Assembly: GCA_027081495.1 (NCBI GenBank)
Contig: JALWKJ010000211.1
Coordinates: forward strand, 1 to 21,783
Length of the DNA: 21,783 bases
Source of the DNA: Campylobacterales bacterium
GTDB taxonomy: Bacteria; Campylobacterota; Campylobacteria; Campylobacterales; QNZT01
Reading direction: 5' to 3'
Every line of letters begins with the position of its first letter. Position 1 is the stretch's first letter. The notes below the pieces were generated by a model. That model was not told where the DNA came from and searched no databases. It saw only the letters and a list, made by a program, of their open reading frames with translations. Shown here piece by piece: positions 16,213-21,783 of the stretch. The translations under genes were made by a program, and so were the position numbers.

Positions 16213-17126
16213 TGAAAAAAGCGGCGTTTACGATGGTTGAACTTATCATGACGATTGTCGTTTTGGGTATTTTGGCTTCAGGAGCGTATGTTTTTGCTTC
16301 AAAGCTTTTTTACAGATCCGCAAGAACAAAAGCCATAAGTGAACTCTCCATGCAAAGCGCCCTCATAAGCGCCCAAATTTCGGAACTTCTTAAAAATAGA
16401 ATACCCTCGACCGTCATAGGATACGACAGCATAAACGATAAATTTGAATCAATCTATACCATAACAAATTCATATCCGATTCTCGAATGGATCGGAGTCG
16501 ATTACGAAGGATTAAAAAACGGCGACTACAGCGGTTTTGTCGATTTTGATAAATGTAATAAATCTCAAAATCTCATCTATTCGCCCTCAAGCGACATAAA
16601 CGCCACAAACAGAGCTTTGGTTTTTGCGGGGTCGTTTGATGAAGGAAGCGTGGTTTATGATGAAGCCGATTTTAACTCTTCGTTTGGATGGCACTCCAAT
16701 AATGCGGATAAAATATTCGACCTAAATCAAAGCGCTTCAAGCGGTACAAATCTCTACCTTCAAAAAACTCCGGATGTCATTTATGAAAAATACTCTCTGG
16801 TAAAAAGCGCTTATGCCGTAGCCAGATACGGCGATATAAAAACGGACGCTTTATGCATAAACGATCTTAACCTATCTAAAACCATAGGAGATAAAACGCT
16901 CTTTTTATTTTACGATTATAGACCATGGAGAGGCGAAAGTTTTTGCGCCGATCCAAACTCGATCAACGCTTCGGGTAAAGTCACGATACTATCAACCGAC
17001 GCAAGCGGTTTTGAAGTAGATTTTGTCAATGAAAATCTACAATTTAATCTTTCACTAAACCGCATCATAAAAAAACCGGGCAAAGATTTAAATCTCACCA
17101 TATCTAAACAGAAGGTAATATTTTGA
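16212..17126 (+). CDS. Prepilin-like protein 2 (large minor pilin, MshO-like in size and place)
   Basis: 304 residues. The leader MKKAA^FTMVELIMTIVVLGILASG is a type IV prepilin signal with Ala at -1 and Glu at +5. The rest is a large, mostly beta-predicted globular domain with three well-spaced cysteines (KCNKS, LCIND, FCADP); the motif LFLFYDYRPWRGESFCADP sits near the C-terminal third. Size and the following MshP-like gene recall MshO of the MSHA system. The ATG at 16212 shares one base with the previous stop (TGATG) and has AGGAG 6 bases upstream, so the two genes are translationally coupled. Confidence 0.82.
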   Translation: MKKAAFTMVELIMTIVVLGILASGAYVFASKLFYRSARTKAISELSMQSALISAQISELLKNRIPSTVIGYDSINDKFESIYTITNSYPILEWIGVDYEGLKNGDYSGFVDFDKCNKSQNLIYSPSSDINATNRALVFAGSFDEGSVVYDEADFNSSFGWHSNNADKIFDLNQSASSGTNLYLQKTPDVIYEKYSLVKSAYAVARYGDIKTDALCINDLNLSKTIGDKTLFLFYDYRPWRGESFCADPNSINASGKVTILSTDASGFEVDFVNENLQFNLSLNRIIKKPGKDLNLTISKQKVIF

Positions 17127-17554
17127 AAAGGAGGGGTTTTGGGCTTATACAGGTTATATTTTTCATGGTGCTTTTATCGGGGATTTTGGCAATCTCTATG
17201 AAATATGCTTCTATCTCCGCAAAACAGACGGCGGATCTATATACAAAAGAACAGGCCAAACTCTTTATGCAAAGCTCGATAGAACTAGCGCTTTTAGGTT
17301 TAAGCGGACATGATAAAAGCGGAGGATGTATTCACAAGATAAAGATTATCTCGCAAGATAGAAGATTTATAGCCGATATAAACATAAGCGACTATTTTCT
17401 TATAAATTCGGAAATTTGCGACAGAAAAAGCGCTATAAACACACAAGAGTCAAACGGAATGATCATGATGGACATAGTAGTCGAGACCAATAACTCACAC
17501 CCAAAAAACGGCGAGTCCATAAGGCTTGTCAGGCGCACTTTACAAAGGCCGTAA
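17123..17554 (+). CDS. MshP/PilX-like minor pilin lacking Glu5
   Basis: 143 residues. The leader MKRRG^FGLIQVIFFMVLLSGILAIS has Gly at -1 but Gln at mature position 5 where pilins have Glu. MshP and the GspK/PilX class, which sit at the tip or start assembly, are known to depart from Glu5, and this length and neighbourhood match MshP. The short soluble domain has a cysteine pair (GGCIHK and EICDRK). The start codon is TTG at 17123, overlapping the previous stop (TTGA), with GAAGG 7 bases upstream; no other start keeps the leader. Confidence 0.78.
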   Translation: MKRRGFGLIQVIFFMVLLSGILAISMKYASISAKQTADLYTKEQAKLFMQSSIELALLGLSGHDKSGGCIHKIKIISQDRRFIADINISDYFLINSEICDRKSAINTQESNGMIMMDIVVETNNSHPKNGESIRLVRRTLQRP

Positions 17555-17556
17555 AT

Positions 17557-18039
17557 ATGCGAAACAAAAGAGCGTTTTCTATGATTGAACTTATTTTTAT
17601 TATCATTATTTTGGGAATTTTAACCGCATCTATCAAGATGGCCGTACCGGATTCAAGATTAAGAACTGATACCGAATCGATCATACAAAAGATAAAACAG
17701 ACCCAATTAAAAGCTTTGGAATACTCTCATGAAGTTTTAGGCGATACGCAATGGAGAGAGAAAGATTATAACGACACTTGCATCTTTTTAAATAAAGAGT
17801 ATTTAGATTCGGTTGAAAAAGATAAAAACGGCGCGAAACCTTATCTTCTAAGCTCCCAAACTAGTTTGACTTCAAACGCTTCAAAAGTTTGTTTCGACGA
17901 TCTCGGACGCCCGTATAAAGATAACTATAAATTAAATAATTTCCTAAATATGCCGATAGAGTTAAATGTGACCTATAAACAAAAAAACAAATCTATACTC
18001 ATCATGCCCTATTCCGGTTGCGTGATAATAAAACGGTAG
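17557..18039 (+). CDS. Prepilin-like protein 4 (GspH/MshC-like minor pilin)
   Basis: 160 residues. The leader MRNKRA^FSMIELIFIIIILGILTAS is a type IV prepilin signal with Ala at -1 and Glu at +5, followed by an amphipathic helix (IIQKIKQTQLKALEYSHE) typical of GspH/FimT-type minor pseudopilins. Three cysteines (DTCIF, KVCFDD, SGCVII) lie in the beta part. AAAGG is 8 bases before the ATG, and the gap to the previous stop is 2 bases. A recognisable major pilin (short, abundant, simple) is not present, so this is also the nearest candidate for a main subunit, though I think that unlikely. Confidence 0.78.
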   Translation: MRNKRAFSMIELIFIIIILGILTASIKMAVPDSRLRTDTESIIQKIKQTQLKALEYSHEVLGDTQWREKDYNDTCIFLNKEYLDSVEKDKNGAKPYLLSSQTSLTSNASKVCFDDLGRPYKDNYKLNNFLNMPIELNVTYKQKNKSILIMPYSGCVIIKR

Positions 18040-18047
18040 GAACTTGG

Positions 18048-19544
18048 ATGTTAAAAACGGATATAAATTTTGTCAATCTACAAAACGATACTGTTTTTTC
18101 ACTCGATAGTAAACAAAAAATCACGCCCGATACAAAGATAAATCCCAAAAAAGCGACTATAGCGTCAAGACTTTGTTTTAACGATATCGTAACTCATAGT
18201 TTCAAGCTTGAAAAAAAATACTCCCCTAGCGAACTTGCAATCGCCGTCGAACTTAAAATGTATGAAGATTTAGGTCTTGATATCCAAAAAGAGTATAAAA
18301 TATCACATATACAAAAGCATACGGATATCGAAAATATTCTGCTTATTGAAGCTTTTGCGTTCGATAAGAAAAATGTACAACAAAAATATGCACAAACTCT
18401 TAAAAATATAAAGTATCTTGACTTCTTAGTCATACCGCCTCTCGTATTTGAAACACTGTATGTAAACGATAAAATAGAAAAAGGCAACGATGTATTTGTT
18501 TATATAGCCGAAAATGAGGCGTTTTTAACTTTTTATAAAGACGGAACCTATTTATCTTCAAAAAAGATCAAATCATTAAATGAAATGATAAAAGATCTTG
18601 AATCCAAAAATATCAGGATAACTTTAGACGATCTAAAAGAGATACTTGCGAAAAAAGGTGTCGATAAAGAAAAATATACTCTTCTTGAATATGAAATATA
18701 TGATTATGTCAGTACGACTTTCGAAAAAATTTTCTCAACTATAAAAAATCTTGCTCTTCATAACCGAAATATCTATAATTTTACCAAACTCGATAACATT
18801 TATGTAAAAGTGGCAAATGCGAGCGTCGTAAATCTATATACGCTGATTCAAGAACATATCGAAGGGGTAAAACTATATCCGCTAAATCTTTTCAAAGAGT
18901 ATGAAAATCTGGACTTTATCGATATTTTATCGGCATATTTCGTTCAAGACAAAATAAAAATAGACGACAATACCCTAAATGCGACATTTTACAAGAAAAA
19001 AATACCTTTTTTAAAAACAGAGGTCGGAAAATTTTCAATCGTCGCTTCTTTTTCCATGTTGCTTATACTCTCATATCCGATATACAACCAGATAAAATTG
19101 ACCAAACTAAATCAAGCGAATCAAAAACTTCAAGAGAGGATTTTACAACTATCGCAAAGTACAAAAATATTGCAAAAAAAGCATAAAAAGATAAAAAGGC
19201 AAATCGCCTCTTTAAAAAAACAGAAAAACGACATCTCAAAAAAATTCGTTAAATTACAAAATATAACGGATACTCTTTTATCTCTCAAGTCACAAGACGC
19301 AAAATATACGAATATCCTTTTAACGGTAAATTCTCTTTTGCAAAAATATGCCTTAAGCGTTGATAAAGTTATACAATCGGCTGAAAAATCGTTAGATCTT
19401 GAACTCTACTCAACAAAAAACAGAAGAGATACTATCGCCTTGTTTATGAAGGATCTTTTGGCCTTGGGATATACGAAGGTCTATTCCAACGAAATAAAAC
19501 TTGATGACGATAACTATAAAAGTATCATTACCATAAAGCGATAA
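18048..19544 (+). CDS. PilM-PilN/GspL-like fused inner-membrane assembly protein (MshI-like)
   Basis: 498 residues. The first about 320 are cytoplasmic and look like a degenerate actin-like (PilM/GspL/MshI) domain: alternating strands such as ILLIEAFAF, YLDFLVIPPLVFE and VFVYIAENEAFLTFYKDG, without a clear DxG phosphate motif. One transmembrane helix follows (about 328-348, FSIVASFSMLLILSYPIY), then a coiled coil (about 350-405, Lys/Gln/Leu heptads) and a ferredoxin-like end (about 415-497), the PilN/GspL periplasmic pattern. It links the cytoplasmic ATPase to the periplasmic PilO and PilP partners. The ATG at 18048 is chosen for AGGAA 5 bases upstream and an 8-base gap; an in-frame start at 18018 would overlap the previous gene. 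Confidence 0.7.
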   Translation: MLKTDINFVNLQNDTVFSLDSKQKITPDTKINPKKATIASRLCFNDIVTHSFKLEKKYSPSELAIAVELKMYEDLGLDIQKEYKISHIQKHTDIENILLIEAFAFDKKNVQQKYAQTLKNIKYLDFLVIPPLVFETLYVNDKIEKGNDVFVYIAENEAFLTFYKDGTYLSSKKIKSLNEMIKDLESKNIRITLDDLKEILAKKGVDKEKYTLLEYEIYDYVSTTFEKIFSTIKNLALHNRNIYNFTKLDNIYVKVANASVVNLYTLIQEHIEGVKLYPLNLFKEYENLDFIDILSAYFVQDKIKIDDNTLNATFYKKKIPFLKTEVGKFSIVASFSMLLILSYPIYNQIKLTKLNQANQKLQERILQLSQSTKILQKKHKKIKRQIASLKKQKNDISKKFVKLQNITDTLLSLKSQDAKYTNILLTVNSLLQKYALSVDKVIQSAEKSLDLELYSTKNRRDTIALFMKDLLALGYTKVYSNEIKLDDDNYKSIITIKR

Positions 19545-19547
19545 ATC

Positions 19548-20174
19548 ATGAGTAAAATGGAAAAATTTGAAAACTATTTAAAAAAAATTAAATCTTCACA
19601 AAAGATTTTCATCTATGCCCTACCCTCATTACTAACCGCGGCGATCATATATCTAAATATATTGCCTTCGCAGGAGGAAGAGTTTGATTTGTCAACGCAA
19701 AAAGCGGATCAATTGAAAAGAGATATCAAAAGAAAATCACCGTCGATTCTTAGAAAAAAGATTAAAAAAAGTGAAAAAAAGTTATTGGCTTTGAAAACAC
19801 AAATCGAAGATAACAAAGATGATCTAAACTATCTATACGCGAAACTTACAAATCTTGAAATTTCCGAATTTGACGAAACGAAATGGACTCTAGCGCTCGA
19901 TAAAATACTTAAAAAATCACTCTCGTTAAATATAAAAATCGATCATATAAAAAATAGCGATTCGAAAAAAGAAGAAACCGACAACGCGATTTTACCTGAA
20001 AAATATGTCGAGATCGCCGGAAGCGGCAACTATGAAAACGCCCTTAAATATCTCAGCTTCATTGAAAATACACGATTTTTGATCGATATTAAAAATATTC
20101 GATTCGAAAAAAAGAGCGGTGAAGATAAAATCGATTTTAAGGTTAATTTTACGATTTACGGAATCAAATTATGA
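19548..20174 (+). CDS. mshJ: PilO/MshJ-like inner-membrane alignment protein
   Basis: 208 residues: a basic cytoplasmic tail, one transmembrane helix (about 20-40, IFIYALPSLLTAAIIYLNIL), a coiled coil (about 45-100) and a ferredoxin-like periplasmic domain with GSGNYENALKYLSFIEN near 150-168, the usual PilO/MshJ spacing. Such proteins pair with PilN-type proteins and form the ring under the secretin. It starts 3 bases after the previous stop and overlaps the next gene by 4 bases (ATGA). The symbol follows fold and gene order; sequence identity to MshJ was not measured. Confidence 0.75.
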   Translation: MSKMEKFENYLKKIKSSQKIFIYALPSLLTAAIIYLNILPSQEEEFDLSTQKADQLKRDIKRKSPSILRKKIKKSEKKLLALKTQIEDNKDDLNYLYAKLTNLEISEFDETKWTLALDKILKKSLSLNIKIDHIKNSDSKKEETDNAILPEKYVEIAGSGNYENALKYLSFIENTRFLIDIKNIRFEKKSGEDKIDFKVNFTIYGIKL

Positions 20175-20593
20175 AATTTTTATCTTTTCTCTTCATTGCG
20201 TTAACCGTTACGCTTAACGCCGATACGGTCGATATTAAAAAAATAGATCAAAAGCTCTCATTTCTTTCAAAACAAGCGCTTCAAAACAGAGGCGGCGACA
20301 TCAGGGTTTCATATGATCCTTTTTACCCGAAAAATAAAAAAAGCGACTCAAAAAAACACTCAAAAAAGATCTCCTTGCCCGCTATAAAAAAATATAAACC
20401 GAAATTGACGATGATTTTAAATAAAAAAGCTTTTATAGACGGTAAGTGGTATAAAGAAAATGAAAAAATATCCGATTTGCTGATATATAAAATAAATCAA
20501 GATACTGTATTTTTAAAAAAGAGAAACAAAATTATAAAACTTGAACTCTCTAAAACCAAAAGTATGCTTGTAACAAAAGAGGATATACAATGA
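20171..20593 (+). CDS. mshK: PilP/MshK-like periplasmic secretin partner
   Basis: 140 residues. A signal peptide (FLSFLFIALTVTLNA^D) is followed by a helical linker with YDPFYPK, a Lys/Ser-rich stretch and a small beta domain (about 80-135) with the MshK/PilP pattern: L-x-x-I-L-N-x-K-A-F-I-DGKWYKENEKI, then strands to VFLKKRNKIIKLELS. These proteins connect the inner-membrane PilN/PilO ring to the secretin encoded just downstream. The ATG overlaps the previous stop (ATGA), and the next gene's ATG overlaps this stop in the same way. Confidence 0.72.
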   Translation: MKFLSFLFIALTVTLNADTVDIKKIDQKLSFLSKQALQNRGGDIRVSYDPFYPKNKKSDSKKHSKKISLPAIKKYKPKLTMILNKKAFIDGKWYKENEKISDLLIYKINQDTVFLKKRNKIIKLELSKTKSMLVTKEDIQ

Positions 20594-21783
20594 GGCTAGC
20601 GCTGTTTATATTGCTTGTTTTTACTCTGAATCTCACCGCGGATTGCCAAAGTAAATACTTCTCTTTTAAAGTCAAAAGCACCAAAAAAGCTCCCGGAACT
20701 ATCATGGATGTACTGGAAAACTTATCCGATACATGTAAAATGAATCTAATTTTCGAGGATGAAAAGAGCCGTCAAAAAGTAAATAAAAAAATTAGTTATA
20801 TGAATATTCATGACGCATCGCTTGAAGATCTTTTAAATATATTGCTCAGTGAAAATAATCTCAATTATGAATTAACACAAAAAAATACTCTTAAAATATC
20901 ATATCTAAAAACGAAATCGTTTTATATAGATTATGTTAATTTTACGAAAAGAACTTCTTCTACAAGCAAGACCATCTCCACGGGTACCGGCGAAAACGGA
21001 AACGGCGATATGAGTTTAAACTCGCAAAGCGATTTTCAATTCTGGGATAACCTTAAAAATGAAGTCGAAAATATTCTTCACAGAGACGGAGACACATATA
21101 AACCGACGGCGGCTACGATCAATAAAGAAGCGGGATTATTAACCGTAACGGGTACAAAGAAACAGCTTGATAGAGTCTCTAAATATATTTCAACCATGAT
21201 GAAAAGACTTCATAAACAAATACTCATCGACGCGAAAGTAATAGAAGTGACATATGACGACGACCAAACGACTGGTATAGACTGGAGTAAGTTTCAGGCA
21301 AACTTCAACGGCGATGCCAAAGGCGATCACAAAGATATATCCGCAACGCTAAAAAACACCAACTATTTGATCGGCTACAATTTTACTATGGCGGGTTTGA
21401 TAGATTTTTTAAAAACTCAGGGCAAAGTAAATATAGTATCAAATCCTAAAATTCTGACGCTTAACAATCAACCGGCTATCATAAATGTCGGGGAAGAGAA
21501 AAATTATAAATACACAACAGGCACTCAAACGACGACGACAAACGGCACGGTTTTGCAACAACCCCAGTTTGAAGTAGGTTCGACTTTTGTCGGAGTGACA
21601 TTAAGCATTATTCCGGAAGTTTCACAAGACGATTTTATAATTTTAAAAATCAATCCGACGGTAAGCGAAATAACTCAAAGACATCTTGACGAAAACGGAG
21701 TGCCCTCTCTTGCTCCCGATATAAAAATAAAACAACTCTCTTCAATCGTAAAAGTAAAAAATAATAAAAAAATATTACTGGGC
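20590..21783 (+). CDS. mshL: Type II/IV secretin, MshL/PilQ-like (N-terminal 398 residues; runs off the window)
   Basis: The gene starts at ATG 20590, overlapping the previous stop by 4 bases, and stays open to the right edge. The protein has a signal peptide (MRLALFILLVFTLNLTA^DC), a secretin/TonB short N-terminal domain (about 33-112, with IFEDEKS and LEDLLNILLSENNLNYEL), a Ser/Thr/Gly-rich linker (about 125-150), an N1-type domain with LLTVTGTKKQLDRVSKYI (about 178-200), then ILIDAKVIEVTYDD and the secretin pore region with GKVNIVSNPKILTLNNQPAIINVGEE. The conserved VSNPK-I-LTLNNQ-A segment is diagnostic. It would form the outer-membrane channel for the pilus or pseudopilus. There is no lipobox, unlike many MshL proteins. 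Confidence 0.88.
   Translation, partial: MRLALFILLVFTLNLTADCQSKYFSFKVKSTKKAPGTIMDVLENLSDTCKMNLIFEDEKSRQKVNKKISYMNIHDASLEDLLNILLSENNLNYELTQKNTLKISYLKTKSFYIDYVNFTKRTSSTSKTISTGTGENGNGDMSLNSQSDFQFWDNLKNEVENILHRDGDTYKPTAATINKEAGLLTVTGTKKQLDRVSKYISTMMKRLHKQILIDAKVIEVTYDDDQTTGIDWSKFQANFNGDAKGDHKDISATLKNTNYLIGYNFTMAGLIDFLKTQGKVNIVSNPKILTLNNQPAIINVGEEKNYKYTTGTQTTTTNGTVLQQPQFEVGSTFVGVTLSIIPEVSQDDFIILKINPTVSEITQRHLDENGVPSLAPDIKIKQLSSIVKVKNNKKILLG

Overview
The window is AT-rich, gene-dense bacterial DNA, most likely from a member of the Campylobacterota (Epsilonproteobacteria). The support is protein style plus gene order. The minus-strand run homoserine dehydrogenase, AlaC-type aminotransferase, exported protein, membrane protein, RlmB, RsmI, L31, RsmE and small membrane protein matches, as I recall it, the Campylobacter jejuni Cj0149c-Cj0157c block. 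The pseudopilin leaders (A-F-S/T-x-I-E-L-I-F) are also typical of that phylum. I cannot name a genus; a free-living sulfur- or hydrogen-oxidising lineage is a guess.

Positions 1-8031 (all minus strand) hold housekeeping genes in two probable transcription units. The first has a promoter near 8060: a four-helix membrane protein overlapping rsmE, ending at an intrinsic terminator at 6890-6922. The second begins at rpmE and runs through rsmI, rlmB, a RodZ-like membrane protein, an exported protein of unknown function, alaC, hom, and the start of a molybdopterin oxidoreductase that leaves the window at base 1. Gaps are 0-35 bases or short overlaps. Three rRNA methyltransferases flank L31, so part of the block serves ribosome maturation.

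Positions 8117-15412 (minus) are one 2431-codon gene. The product has a signal peptide, plant-type leucine-rich repeats, an Ig-like domain, a calcium-loop segment, sixteen exact-length 25-residue BspA/DUF285 repeats, four LamG-like domains in tandem, and a C-terminal region that resembles the DUF6701 part of MshQ, the large protein of MSHA pilus loci.

Positions 15556-21783 (plus, divergent from the giant gene) are a compact pilus or pseudopilus operon: four prepilin-like proteins (one MshP-like, without Glu5), a PilM-PilN/GspL-like fusion, a PilO/MshJ-like protein, a PilP/MshK-like protein and the first 398 codons of an MshL/PilQ-type secretin. Stop and start codons overlap repeatedly, implying translational coupling. 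No major pilin, ATPase, polytopic platform protein or prepilin peptidase lies in the window; they may follow beyond base 21783.

The most notable reading is that the giant repeat protein and the pilus genes form one locus: an MSHA-like machine with a chimeric MshQ-type protein as its probable surface adhesin or tip partner. That link rests on divergent adjacency and the MshQ-like C-terminus and has not been tested.
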